Part shown: positions 7,995-17,167 of the stretch, piece by piece
Layout of the letters: the number at the start of each line of letters is the position of its first letter
How positions within the stretch are numbered: position 1 is the first letter of the stretch
Source: Janthinobacterium sp. CG3
GTDB taxonomy: Bacteria > Pseudomonadota > Gammaproteobacteria > Burkholderiales > Burkholderiaceae_D
DNA length: 64,000 bases
Direction of reading: 5' to 3'
NCBI RefSeq assembly: GCF_000344615.1
Contig: NZ_KB467825.1
Span: 62,001-126,000, forward strand
The notes under the pieces: generated by a model
Told to the model about the DNA's origin: nothing
What the model saw: the letters and a program-made list of their open reading frames with translations, nothing else
The model's database searches: none
Program-made: the position numbers and the translations under genes

Positions 7995-9041
7995 ATGTTT
8001 AGTTTCTTCAAGAAAAAACCAGCCCCCACCCCCGTTGCACCGCAACCCGCCGAGATCGCCGCGCCCGTTGCCGCCGCCCCGGCCGCGCCCACGCCCGCCG
8101 TGGTCGCGCCGATCGCCGCCAGCGCCAGCCTTGACGCCGTCAAGAAGCAGAGCTGGATAGCGCGCCTGAAGAGCGGCCTGTCGAAGACCTCGTCGACGCT
8201 GAGCGTGTTGTTCGTCGGCGCCAAGATCGACGACGACCTGTACGAGGAGCTGGAGGCGGCGCTGCTGATGTCCGACGCCGGCATCGACGCCACCGCCTTC
8301 CTGCTCGGTGAGCTGAAAAAACGCGTCAAGGAGGACAAGCTACTCGACGCCGCCGCCGTCAAGGCCGCGCTGAAGGTCTTACTGACCGAGCTGTTGCTGC
8401 CGCTGCAAAAACCGTTCGAGCTGGGCCGCCACCAGCCGCTGGTGATGATGATCGCCGGCGTCAACGGCGCCGGCAAGACCACCTCGATCGGCAAGCTGGC
8501 CAAGCACATGCAGGCCAACGGCCAGTCGGTGCTGCTGGCCGCCGGCGACACCTTCCGCGCCGCCGCGCGCGAGCAGTTGATGGTCTGGGGCGCGCGCAAC
8601 AACGTCACCGTGATTTCGCAGGAGTCGGGCGACCCGGCCGCCGTCGCCTTCGACGCGGTGCAATCGGCCAAGGCGAAGAAAATCGACGTCGTCATGGTCG
8701 ACACCGCCGGCCGCCTGCCGACCCAGTTGCACCTGATGGAAGAATTGAAGAAGATCAAGCGCGTCATCGGCAAGGGCATGGAGGGCGCGCCGCACGAAAT
8801 CCTGCTGGTGATCGACGGCAACACCGGCCAGAACGCGCTGACCCAGGTCAAGGCCTTCGACGACGCGCTGCAACTGAGCGGCATCGTCATCACCAAGCTC
8901 GACGGCACGGCCAAGGGCGGCGTGCTGGCGGCGATCGCCCGGGTGCGCCCGGTGCCGGTGTACTTCATCGGCGTCGGCGAGCAGATCGAGGACTTGCAAC
9001 CCTTCGTGGCCGCCGAATTCGTCGAAGCGCTGCTCGGATAA
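7995..9041 (+). CDS. ftsY: Signal recognition particle receptor FtsY
   Basis: SRP receptor GTPase of 348 residues. It has a short acidic/Pro-Ala-rich N-terminus starting MFSFFKKK, a helical N domain, and the G domain with P-loop GVNGAGKTTSIGKLA, the DTAGR motif and the guanine motif TKLDG. It docks ribosome-SRP complexes at the membrane for co-translational insertion. It lies four bases before ftsE, the usual ftsY-ftsE-ftsX(-rpoH) order of proteobacteria. A possible -10 (TAGAAT) lies at about 7921, with no convincing -35. Confidence 0.97.
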   Translation: MFSFFKKKPAPTPVAPQPAEIAAPVAAAPAAPTPAVVAPIAASASLDAVKKQSWIARLKSGLSKTSSTLSVLFVGAKIDDDLYEELEAALLMSDAGIDATAFLLGELKKRVKEDKLLDAAAVKAALKVLLTELLLPLQKPFELGRHQPLVMMIAGVNGAGKTTSIGKLAKHMQANGQSVLLAAGDTFRAAAREQLMVWGARNNVTVISQESGDPAAVAFDAVQSAKAKKIDVVMVDTAGRLPTQLHLMEELKKIKRVIGKGMEGAPHEILLVIDGNTGQNALTQVKAFDDALQLSGIVITKLDGTAKGGVLAAIARVRPVPVYFIGVGEQIEDLQPFVAAEFVEALLG

Positions 9042-9045
9042 GCCG

Positions 9046-9708
9046 ATGATCGAATTCGAGCACGTCAACAAACAATATTCCCCCGACGCCACGGCGCTGA
9101 GCGACATTTCGCTGTCGGTCGCGAAAGGCGAGCTGGTGTTTTTGGCCGGCCCGTCCGGCGCCGGCAAGTCGACGCTGCTGAAGATGATCGCGGCGATGGA
9201 GCGCCCCACTTCCGGGCGCGTCATCGTCAACGGCCAGGACATCGGCAAGATCAAGCCGGCCGGCGTGCCCTTCCTGCGCCGCAACCTGGGCTTGATCTTC
9301 CAGCAGCAACGCCTGCTGACCGACCGCTCCATCCTGGCCAACGTCATGCTGCCGCTGCTGGTCACCGGCGCCTCCAAGGCCCAGGCCGAGCAGCGCGCCC
9401 GCGCCGCCCTGGACAAGGTCGGCCTGCTGGAACGCGCGCTGGCGCGGCCGCTGGCGCTGTCCGGCGGCGAACAGCAGCGCGTGGCGATCGCCCGCGCCAT
9501 CGTCAACCGGCCGCAGATCATCCTGGCCGACGAACCCACCGCCAACCTCGACCGCGCCAGCGCCGACAAGGTGCTCGACGCCCTGAAAGCCTTCCATTCG
9601 GTCGGCGTGACCTGCCTGATCTCGACCCACGACGAACGGGTGATCGAATCGGCGGCGCGCGTGATCCACCTGAAACTAGGCCACATCGTCAGCGGGGAGG
9701 ACGCATGA
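9046..9708 (+). CDS. ftsE: Cell division ATP-binding protein FtsE
   Basis: ABC ATPase of 220 residues with Walker A GPSGAGKST, signature LSGGEQQR and Walker B ILADEPT. With FtsX it forms the divisome complex that activates periplasmic peptidoglycan hydrolases through EnvC-type partners. The ATG follows the ftsY stop by four bases, and the stop overlaps the ftsX start (ATGA at 9705-9708), so the three genes form one operon. Confidence 0.97.
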   Translation: MIEFEHVNKQYSPDATALSDISLSVAKGELVFLAGPSGAGKSTLLKMIAAMERPTSGRVIVNGQDIGKIKPAGVPFLRRNLGLIFQQQRLLTDRSILANVMLPLLVTGASKAQAEQRARAALDKVGLLERALARPLALSGGEQQRVAIARAIVNRPQIILADEPTANLDRASADKVLDALKAFHSVGVTCLISTHDERVIESAARVIHLKLGHIVSGEDA

Positions 9709-10625
9709 AAAGCTGGTTCCGCCAACACGGCTTCGCGCTCGGCTCGGCCCTGATCCACCTGCGCAAGGCGCCCGGCAGCTTCGTCTTCAACATCTTCGTC
9801 GTCGCCATCGCGCTGGCGCTGCCGTTCGCCGGCGTGACCTTGCTCGACAACGTGCGGCCGATGTCGGAGCAGATGTCGGTCGACCCGGAATTGAGCCTGT
9901 TCCTGCAACCGGGCGTGCCGCGCGAGCAGGCCGTGGCGATGGCGCCGGCGCTGCGCCGCGTGCTGGCCGACGGCAAGGCGAAAATCGTCTTCGTGCCGCG
10001 CGAGCAGGCGCTCGACGCGCTGAAGAACAAGAGCGGCCTGAGCGACGTGCTCGACACGCTGGGCGACAACCCGCTGCCCGACAGCTACGTGCTCAAGCTC
10101 GACGCCTTCAAGAACGCCGCCGACGCCGGCCGGGTCGACGCCGTCGCCGAGCAACTGCGCGCGCTGCCGGGCGTCGATTCGGTGCAGGTCGATTCGGCCT
10201 GGGTCAAACGCCTGGCCGCGCTGCTGGGCGTGCTGCGCCTGGCGCTGCTGCTGCTGGCGGTAACGCTGGGCACGGTCGTCATCGCCGTGGTGTTCAACAC
10301 CATCCGCCTGCAAGTGATGACGCAGCGCGACGAGATCAGCGTCTCCAAGCTGATTGGCGCCACCGACACCTTCATCCACCGGCCGTTCTACTATACCGGC
10401 GCGCTGCTGGGCCTGTGCGCCGGCGGCGTCGCGCTGGGCGCGGTGGCGCTGGCGTTGCGGCCGTTGAACGTCGCCATCGCCGAGTTCGCGCGGCTGTACG
10501 CGTCGGAATTCCAATTGGCGCCGCTGGAGCCGCTGGCGATGGCCGGCCTGCTGGCGCTCAGCGCCGGCCTGGGGCTGGTCGGCGCCGTGCTGTCGGTGCA
10601 ACGCCACCTGGCGCGGCTGAATTAA
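9705..10625 (+). CDS. ftsX: Cell division protein FtsX (permease-like)
   Basis: Membrane protein of 306 residues. A first membrane segment near residues 25-45 is followed by a periplasmic domain of about 120 residues and three more membrane segments, the FtsX layout. It partners FtsE, whose stop overlaps its ATG. The conserved cytoplasmic stretch with TQRDEISVSKLIGATD matches the FtsX C-terminal permease domain. Confidence 0.96.
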   Translation: MKSWFRQHGFALGSALIHLRKAPGSFVFNIFVVAIALALPFAGVTLLDNVRPMSEQMSVDPELSLFLQPGVPREQAVAMAPALRRVLADGKAKIVFVPREQALDALKNKSGLSDVLDTLGDNPLPDSYVLKLDAFKNAADAGRVDAVAEQLRALPGVDSVQVDSAWVKRLAALLGVLRLALLLLAVTLGTVVIAVVFNTIRLQVMTQRDEISVSKLIGATDTFIHRPFYYTGALLGLCAGGVALGAVALALRPLNVAIAEFARLYASEFQLAPLEPLAMAGLLALSAGLGLVGAVLSVQRHLARLN

Positions 10626-11112
10626 TGGCGCGCCGGCAACGCTGAAAAAACCGCGGCGCCGGTGCGCCCCGGCGGCGCGCACATTCCCGCCCTTTCTTAA
10701 GCCAGTCTTCAGTAAGCTCTCCCATACTGTATCGCGCTGACGCACGGAAGAACTATCCCTGCGGCGTCCACTCTAAGTTTTCAAGTGGATAGTGCGGCAA
10801 AGACCCTCTGTTATTTGACGTGGAGCAAGGATTGCTGAAAAGACAGTGTGCTTCCGACTTTAAACATCACCATCGCGTATGATAGGTTCATAGTATTTAT
10901 GCTATCGTCGCGATTAGTTGACGCGATTGGCACTCTCCACGGCAGAGTGCTAATATACGCAACAATCATGGTCGGGACGCGGTTTAAGCAAGATGACGCC
11001 GCCCCCGCCTCCGGCAAGACGCAACAGGTAACAAACCGTAACAGTCCGTGTCGACCCCGGACCCCGATGGCACATTGGTAACAGAGCAAGACTACAAGAG
11101 CGAGGAAGATAT
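10626..11112 (+). other. Intergenic region ftsX-rpoH: rpoH control region and leader
   Basis: No credible gene is seen. It contains the CIRCE-bearing promoter at 10927-10956 and about 155 nt of transcribed leader before rpoH. Further upstream, two mutually exclusive small hairpins can form (TCCACT with AGTGGA, or CTATCC with GGATAG, at about 10753-10797). A weak heat-shock-like element with CTCCCATAC lies near 10720. The leader could fold over the GAGGAAG ribosome site at about 11100-11108 as in other rpoH genes, but I could not fold it. Confidence 0.5.
10927..10956 (+). promoter_or_regulatory. CIRCE element (HrcA operator) within the rpoH promoter
   Basis: TTGGCACTC-N9-GAGTGCTAA at 10927-10953 matches the CIRCE consensus TTAGCACTC-N9-GAGTGCTAA with a single mismatch and exact spacing. 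It overlaps a promoter made of TTGGCA (-35, 10927-10932) and TAATAT (-10, 10951-10956) with an 18-base spacer. HrcA, a heat-labile repressor dependent on GroEL, would therefore block rpoH transcription directly. Confidence 0.85.
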
Positions 11113-12012
<900 letters not shown>

Positions 12013-12031
12013 GCGACGCCGCGGCAGGCAC

Positions 12032-12061
12032 AAAAAAGGCGCTCACACGGGCGCCTTTTTT
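12032..12061 (+). terminator. Rho-independent terminator after rpoH
   Basis: An 11-bp stem (AAAAAAGGCGC with GCGCCTTTTTT) closed by an 8-base loop, ending in six T on the + strand. The six A on the left arm make it work on the minus strand too, where it would end the small convergent gene at 12106-12372. Confidence 0.9.
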
Positions 12062-12105
12062 CATGCCATCGGCAGGCGCCGGCGCCGGCCTTCGGCCTTC
12101 TGACT

Positions 12106-12372
12106 TTACGCGGCCAAGCCCTTGGCCAGCACGTCGGCGACCACCTCGTTCAGATCGACGCCGCGCTCTTTGGCCAGCGTTTGCAACTGCAGCACCAGGT
12201 CGCTGTTCAGCTTGACGGCGAACGGCACCAGGCCCAGCGCCTGGTCCAGCTTGCGCTGCTCGCGGCGGTCCAGCACGGCCACGTCTTCTTTACCGAAACC
12301 GGCCGCGCCAGGGGCGACCATTTTCCCCATGAGTTTTTTGGCATCGCTCTTCGCCATTCCGGTCTTTTTCAT
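12106..12372 (-). CDS. Conserved small hypothetical protein
   Basis: Protein of 88 residues, Lys-rich at the N-terminus, with a C-terminal half (SDLVLQLQTLAKERGVDLNEVVADVLAKG) that reads like a ribbon-helix-helix or coiled helical domain. GGA precedes the ATG in the expected place (GGACGGAAACA before the start). It has no signal peptide. It resembles small uncharacterised proteins of Burkholderiales; I do not recognise a function. Convergent with rpoH and sharing its terminator. Confidence 0.7.
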   Translation of the reverse strand: MKKTGMAKSDAKKLMGKMVAPGAAGFGKEDVAVLDRREQRKLDQALGLVPFAVKLNSDLVLQLQTLAKERGVDLNEVVADVLAKGLAA

Positions 12373-12525
12373 TGTTTCCGTCCTCGTTTATTTCAAAACG
12401 CCATTTTACGCAGTATCCGGCGCGCCATCGATTTTGTTTGCGCGCCACCGAAATGGCAATTTTGTTATCCTCGTCCCCGATCCACTGTGGCCGGCTCCCC
12501 GGCCCGCGGCACCGAAAGGAAGAAT

Positions 12526-12960
12526 ATGAAGCGAAACATTCTGCGTTTATGGCTGATCCTGCCCGCCCTGTGCGCCTGCCTGGCGCTGCTGGGCGCCTGC
12601 GGCGCGGCCAGCAGCGCCGCCGACAACCCGCCGGCCGGCAGCGTCACGCACGTGATGGCGGTCGGCCAAAGCGTGGCCGTCACCCCCACCGCCACCCTCA
12701 AGCTCGACCGGGTCAACGACAGCCGCTGCAAAACCGGCGCGGTGTGCGTCTGGGCCGGCTACGTCAGCTACAGTTTCACGCTGAGCGACGGCACCGGCGC
12801 GTCCTCGTTCACGCTGTCCGACTCGATGCCCGGCGGCAGCCCCGAAGTGACCCAGCAAAAACTCACGTTCACGCTGGTCTCGGTCGATCCCGCCGCGCCG
12901 CCGGCGCTGCACGCGCCGGAGCCGCATTACCGCGTCACCGTCAAAGTGACCATCAGCTGA
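12526..12960 (+). CDS. Small lipoprotein of unknown function
   Basis: Protein of 144 residues with a lipoprotein signal (hydrophobic segment then lipobox LGAC at about residues 22-25). The mature part is a beta-rich domain containing RCKTGAVCVWAG, a short two-cysteine motif seen in uncharacterised secreted proteins. AAAGGAAG precedes the ATG. The ATG at 12526 is chosen because it directly opens the signal peptide. Its last codons overlap the end of the convergent monooxygenase remnant. Confidence 0.75.
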   Translation: MKRNILRLWLILPALCACLALLGACGAASSAADNPPAGSVTHVMAVGQSVAVTPTATLKLDRVNDSRCKTGAVCVWAGYVSYSFTLSDGTGASSFTLSDSMPGGSPEVTQQKLTFTLVSVDPAAPPALHAPEPHYRVTVKVTIS

Positions 12961-13048
12961 CGCCGGCGCGGCGCAGCCGGTAATCGCGGAACACCGCGGC
13001 CCGCCTGGCCCCGGGATGCGGCCAGACTTCGAAAATAACCGCGATCAT
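12953..13048 (-). pseudogene. Internally deleted remnant of an antibiotic-biosynthesis-type monooxygenase (ABM)
   Basis: A 31-codon reading frame begins MIAVIFEVWPHPG, the usual start of small ABM-domain proteins, and passes straight into VFRDYRLRRAGVS, which matches the C-terminal VFRDYRLRVAG of the same family. Full members are about 100 residues, so some 60-70 internal codons, including the core of the fold, appear deleted in frame. The ATG overlaps the P450 stop (ATGA), so it was once the next gene of that operon. Family recognition is from memory of typical sequences. Confidence 0.6.
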
Positions 13049-14250
13049 GCTTGCCCCTGCGCGAGGTGGAAAACCGGAATGCGCGCGTTCACCGAGCGGC
13101 GGTAGCGCCACGCCAGCGCCCCCGGCGCCGGCGGCCGGCGGCGCCACTCGGCCACGGCCGCCGCCGCGATGCTGCACGCCAGCGCGTGGCCGGGGCAGGC
13201 GTGCGGCCCGTGGCCGAAGCCGAACACCCGCCGCGCCGGCCGCTCCAGCAAGAATTCGTGCGGCCGCGGGTTGGCGGCCGGGTCGCGGCTGGCGGCGGCG
13301 AGCAGCACCAGAATGGTCTGCCCGGCCGCGACGTCGACGCCGCACAGCGTGCCGGCCTGGGCCATGTAGCGCCGCGTGTTGTGCACCGGCGGGTCGAAGC
13401 GGCTGACCTCGTGCACCAGCGCGTCGACGCGCTCCGGCGCGGCGCCGACGGCGCGCGCCAGGCCGGGCTGGCTCAGCAAGGCGACGATGCTGTTGCCGAC
13501 CAGGCCAGCCGTCGCCTCGTAGGTTTGCGACAGCAAGCCGACCAGGTTGGCCAGGATGGCGCCGGCCCCGTCCCAGCCAACCTCGGCCGCTTCGCGCAGC
13601 ACCGCCTGCAACAGGCTGCCCGGCTGCGGCGCGGCTTGCCGCAGCAAGGCCTCAAAACTATGCAACAGTTGCTGCGCGGCGGCGTTGGCCCCGGCGATCT
13701 GCGCGGCGCTGCTCAGCGGCGACAGGCAGGCGACGAAGTCGGCCATCCAGGCCGCCAGCGCCGGCCATTGCGACCGAGGAAAGCCGATCAGGCCGGCAAC
13801 GGTATACAGCGGCACCTCGACCATCCAGTCGGACAGTTGCGCCGGCTGGCGCAGGTCGCGCGTCGCCGCCGAGGCGGCGGCGACGGCCGCGGCGCCGGCC
13901 CGCAACGCCAGCGGGTCGACGCCGGCCAGCGCGCGCTGCAAGGCCAGCTTGGGCTGGCGGTGGCGGGCGCCGTCGTTCATGCGCACCAGTTCGCCGAAGA
14001 TGGCGCCGGCGCCGCCCCCCGCCAGCGCCGCCGGCACCGGCTCGGCGAGCGGGCGCACGCGGCAGCGCGGCTCGCCCAGCACCGCCTCGACGGCGGCGGC
14101 GCCGGCCGCCAGCCACAGGCCCAGGCGCGCGTCGAACGCCAGCGCCGGGCCGGCCGCCAGTTCGGCGTAATACGGATAGGGATCGGCGCGCGTCGGCGCC
14201 GCCAGCGCATCGATTGCCGTCATCTGTTCTGTCATCTGCTCTGCTCTCAT
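13045..14250 (-). CDS. Cytochrome P450
   Basis: Soluble bacterial P450 of about 401 residues. The heme loop FGFGHGPHACPGH carries the Cys ligand near residue 350, the K-helix ExxR is EVSR, and the I-helix region holds YEATAGLVGN. No ferredoxin or reductase gene is adjacent, so electrons must come from elsewhere. Three in-frame ATGs lie close together (14250, 14235, 14223); the first is used. It is divergent from an ArsR-type regulator with a palindrome between them and is followed by an ABM remnant. The substrate is unknown. Confidence 0.9.
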   Translation of the reverse strand: MRAEQMTEQMTAIDALAAPTRADPYPYYAELAAGPALAFDARLGLWLAAGAAAVEAVLGEPRCRVRPLAEPVPAALAGGGAGAIFGELVRMNDGARHRQPKLALQRALAGVDPLALRAGAAAVAAASAATRDLRQPAQLSDWMVEVPLYTVAGLIGFPRSQWPALAAWMADFVACLSPLSSAAQIAGANAAAQQLLHSFEALLRQAAPQPGSLLQAVLREAAEVGWDGAGAILANLVGLLSQTYEATAGLVGNSIVALLSQPGLARAVGAAPERVDALVHEVSRFDPPVHNTRRYMAQAGTLCGVDVAAGQTILVLLAAASRDPAANPRPHEFLLERPARRVFGFGHGPHACPGHALACSIAAAAVAEWRRRPPAPGALAWRYRRSVNARIPVFHLAQGQA

Positions 14251-14259
14251 TGCATGTCG

Positions 14260-14277
14260 GGATACAGTGCAGTATCC
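14260..14277. promoter_or_regulatory. Inverted repeat between P450 and ArsR genes, candidate operator
   Basis: GGATAC-N6-GTATCC is a perfect six-base inverted repeat in the 65-bp space between the divergent P450 and ArsR-type genes. Its size and place fit an ArsR dimer operator controlling both. Function is inferred from position only. Confidence 0.45.
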
Positions 14278-14315
14278 TGGCATTCCCGCCGCAACGATTC
14301 GCTCACCAACGAAGC

Positions 14316-15011
14316 ATGGATGCAAAAAACGCCGACACCTCCCTGTCCGCCGTCGCCGGCGCCATCGCCGAACCGGCGCGGGCGCGCATGCTGTGCTGCC
14401 TGCTCGACGGCCGCGCCCGCACCAGCACCGAACTGTCGGTGGTGGCAGAGGTGAGTCCATCGACCGCCAGCGCGCACCTGAACCGCCTGCGCGACGAACG
14501 CCTGGTGCAGATGGTGGCGCAGGGCAAGCACCGCTACTACCAACTGGCCGGCGCCGACGTCGCCAAGGCCTTGGAAGCGCTGCTGGTGGTGGCCGGTTTG
14601 CCGCGCCCCGAATTCACGCCGAACACGCCAAGCCGGCTGCGCCACGCCCGCACCTGCTACGACCACATGGCCGGCTCGGTGGCGGTGGCGCTGCACGACC
14701 AGATCGCCGCGCAGGGCTGGTTGCTGGCGGCGGCGCCGGGCGCGGCCGACTACACGCTGTCGGCGCAGGGCGCGGCCGGCTTCGAGCGGCTCGGCCTGGA
14801 CTTGGCGGCGCTGCGCAAGCTGAGGCGGCGTTTCGCCTGCCCCTGCCTGGACTGGAGCGAGCGCCGCCCGCACATCGGCGGCGCGCTCGGCGCGGCGCTG
14901 CTGCAACTGGCGCTCAAGCGCGGCTGGGCCGAGCAAGACCTCGACAGCCGCGCGCTGAGCGTCTCGGCGGCCGGCCAGCGGCGCATGCTGGCCGCGTTCG
15001 CGCCGGCGTGA
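14316..15011 (+). CDS. ArsR-type winged-helix transcriptional regulator
   Basis: Protein of 231 residues. The N-terminal ArsR-like winged helix spans about residues 10-95 (EPARARMLCCLLDGRARTS, then SPSTASAHLNRL as recognition helix). A longer C-terminal domain contains CPCLDWSERRPHIGG, found in the larger ArsR-like regulators often paired with monooxygenases. The cysteines CPC could sense a metal or an oxidant, but the typical CVC metal site of small ArsR proteins is absent. Divergent from the P450, its likely target. Confidence 0.85.
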   Translation: MDAKNADTSLSAVAGAIAEPARARMLCCLLDGRARTSTELSVVAEVSPSTASAHLNRLRDERLVQMVAQGKHRYYQLAGADVAKALEALLVVAGLPRPEFTPNTPSRLRHARTCYDHMAGSVAVALHDQIAAQGWLLAAAPGAADYTLSAQGAAGFERLGLDLAALRKLRRRFACPCLDWSERRPHIGGALGAALLQLALKRGWAEQDLDSRALSVSAAGQRRMLAAFAPA

Positions 15012-15033
15012 CGCCGCCGCATGGAATCTGACC

Positions 15034-15049
15034 GGCTAACCCGACCTAC
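15034..15049. repeat. Fragment of the dispersed GTAGGTC/ACCTAC repeat
   Basis: GGCTAACCCGACCTAC matches the right end of the 86-bp repeats at 23942-24027 and 43068-43153. Only this half is visible here, between the ArsR and rhodanese genes. Confidence 0.5.
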
Positions 15050-15133
15050 GAAAATCGCACCGGCGCGCCGGCGGCTGGAGCACAGGCAGGCGTTAAAATA
15101 CGGGCTGATCCCTTTCCGCAGCAAGCCGCGCCG

Positions 15134-16069
15134 ATGCCCCCTTCCATGACGCAAACCATCCCCACCGCCTGGCGCGGCGACCTGGTGCGCTGGCGGCAGC
15201 TGGTGCCGCCGGCGTGGCTGGCGGCGCTGATCGCCGGCGCGCCGGTGGCCGCCGCGCCGGCCGGGCACTGGCGCCTGTTCGAAGTCGGCTGCGGCGACGC
15301 CGCGCTGTTTAGCGCCGGCCACATCCCCGGCGCCGGCTACCTCGACACCGCGCAACTGGAGCGGGCGCCGTTGTGGGACAAGGTGCCCGACCCGGCGCTG
15401 CTGCAACTGCTGCTGGCGCACGGCGTGCGCCACGACAGCACCGTGCTACTGTACGGACGCCATCCGCTGGCGGCGGCGCGCGCCGCGCACCTGATGCTGT
15501 ACGCCGGCGTCGCCGACGTACGCCTGCTCGACGGCGGCCTGGCGGCCTGGAACGGCGCCGGCGGCGCGCTGGCGACGGGCGCGGCGCGGCGCCACCCGCC
15601 CGCGGCCGCGTTCGGCGCGCCCTTCCCGGCCCGCCCCGACTACCTGATCGACACCGGCCGCGTGCGGCAACTGCTGCTGCAGCCGGACGGCGCGCTGGTC
15701 AGCATCCGCACCTGGAACGAGTTCATCGGCCGCACCTCGGGCTACAGCTACATCGACGCCCGCGGCGACATTCCCGGCGCGCGCTGGGGCCACGCCGGTA
15801 GCGGCGACGACGTCAACAGCATGAGCGAGTTCCACCACCCGGACGGCAGCATGCGCGACGCCGCCGCCATCCGCGCCATCTGGGCCGAGGCCGGCATCCA
15901 CGCCGGCCAGGACACCGCCTTCTACTGCGGCACCGGCTGGCGCGCCTCGCTGGCCTTCTACTACGCCTGGCTGATGGACTGGCCGCGCATCAGCGTCTAC
16001 GACGGCGGCTGGTGCGCCTGGAGCAGCGACCCGGCCAACCCGGTGCTGCGGCGCGACGGCCCGCCCTGA
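15134..16069 (+). CDS. Sulfurtransferase (two-domain rhodanese)
   Basis: Protein of 311 residues with two rhodanese domains. The first (about residues 30-160) is degenerate; the second carries the active loop YCGTGWRAS with the catalytic Cys near residue 261. Such enzymes move sulfane sulfur from thiosulfate or 3-mercaptopyruvate to thiols or cyanide. Unusually the region before the loop is long (SGYSYIDARGDIPGARWGH), as in larger thiosulfate sulfurtransferases. There are two possible ATGs, 15134 and 15146, neither with a clear ribosome site. Confidence 0.85.
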   Translation: MPPSMTQTIPTAWRGDLVRWRQLVPPAWLAALIAGAPVAAAPAGHWRLFEVGCGDAALFSAGHIPGAGYLDTAQLERAPLWDKVPDPALLQLLLAHGVRHDSTVLLYGRHPLAAARAAHLMLYAGVADVRLLDGGLAAWNGAGGALATGAARRHPPAAAFGAPFPARPDYLIDTGRVRQLLLQPDGALVSIRTWNEFIGRTSGYSYIDARGDIPGARWGHAGSGDDVNSMSEFHHPDGSMRDAAAIRAIWAEAGIHAGQDTAFYCGTGWRASLAFYYAWLMDWPRISVYDGGWCAWSSDPANPVLRRDGPP

Positions 16070-16093
16070 CTATCGCGCCGCCAGCTTCAACGC

Positions 16094-17167
16094 CTACTTG
16101 GCGGCGCCGATCTGCCAGAAGCCGTCGCGGCCGACCGAGGTGCGCGCCATGATCGCCGACGGCAGCGCGACGTTCAGCGCGGCCAGGCGCCGCGGGTCGA
16201 TCAGCACCGTCGGCTCCTCCTGCTTGAGGATGGGCATCACGTCCGGCTTGACGTGGCGCTGCAATATGCGCGCCGCCTGGTTGCCCGAGAGCGCGCCGAC
16301 GTAACCGAAATCGGCGCCGACATACAGCACCGCGCCGGGCAGGCGCATCAGCGCCAACGTCACCACCGGCACCTGGTTCTCGACGCCGAAATCGCCCAGG
16401 TCGGTGGCCGGCTCGTACTTGCGCAGGCCGTAATAGGTGTCCAGCGGCACGGCGAACATCTGCACCCCGCCCTGCCCGTACAACTGCTTCAGCGACGGCA
16501 CGATGCTGTCGCTCTTGCCCACCAGTTTGGACGACACGGCGATGCCCAATTGGCCGGCGCTGGATGTGGCGGCGTTGACGTTGGCGACGCCGTTTTCATC
16601 GTCGGTGTGGACCATGCCGATGCGCCGCACCTGCGGGAAAATCTGCTGCACCAGCTTGACCGTGTCGCCCATGTCGGTGTGCAGGGTGGCGCCGGTGACG
16701 CCCTCGCCGCCGTCGACCAGCGAGACGCAGCCGGCCTCCTTCGGATCGGCGACGGCCGTAAACACCAGCGGAATGCCGGCGTCCTCCAGAATGCCGCGGG
16801 CGTAGCGGGTGGCCGGCGTGCCGATGGTCAGCACCAGGTCGGGCTTGGCGGCGGCGATGCGGGTGGCCTCCTCGCGGATGCGCATCAAGACGCCGATCCG
16901 GCTCCAGAAGCCGCCCTTTTCGACGTCGAAATCGATCTTCACGCGGTTCAAGCGCAAATTTTTGCCCGGCACGATGCCATTGTTCTTCAACCCCGTCAGA
17001 AACCCCGTCATGGCCTCCTGGAACGGCTCGATGTCGGTGACCTGCAACACCTCGACCGTAAACACGTGCGTCTCCTCCATCGCGGTCGGCGCCAGCGCCT
17101 CCATCGCCCGCGCCGGCAAGGCGCCCGCCAGCAGTACCAGCGTCAATATACCTGCAACTTTGCGCAT
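16094..17167 (-). CDS. ABC-type substrate-binding protein (COG2984-like), orphan
   Basis: Periplasmic binding protein of about 357 residues with signal peptide MRKVAGILTLVLLAGALPARA and the two-lobed fold of the COG2984/TrpX-like group (LVLTIGTPATRYARG and later VGADFGYVGALSG). These proteins usually sit beside a permease and an ATPase, but neither is present here, so its transporter or sensor partner is unknown. The start at 17167 has GGAAAA upstream; an in-frame ATG at 17179 is an alternative. Confidence 0.82.
   Translation of the reverse strand: MRKVAGILTLVLLAGALPARAMEALAPTAMEETHVFTVEVLQVTDIEPFQEAMTGFLTGLKNNGIVPGKNLRLNRVKIDFDVEKGGFWSRIGVLMRIREEATRIAAAKPDLVLTIGTPATRYARGILEDAGIPLVFTAVADPKEAGCVSLVDGGEGVTGATLHTDMGDTVKLVQQIFPQVRRIGMVHTDDENGVANVNAATSSAGQLGIAVSSKLVGKSDSIVPSLKQLYGQGGVQMFAVPLDTYYGLRKYEPATDLGDFGVENQVPVVTLALMRLPGAVLYVGADFGYVGALSGNQAARILQRHVKPDVMPILKQEEPTVLIDPRRLAALNVALPSAIMARTSVGRDGFWQIGAAK

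Noticed and set aside
8379-10745. Very long open frame on the minus strand opposite ftsY, ftsE and ftsX
   Set aside because: It is antisense to three well-conserved genes and has a low-complexity Gln/Arg/Ala/His-rich composition, the normal result of high GC codon use.
10753-10797. Alternative hairpins in the distal rpoH upstream region as a riboswitch
   Set aside because: The likely rpoH promoter is downstream of them, so they would not be in the main transcript; the pairing is short.
10848-11081. Small open frame between ftsX and rpoH
   Set aside because: It overlaps the CIRCE-bearing promoter and the rpoH leader, lacks a ribosome site and has no recognisable protein features.
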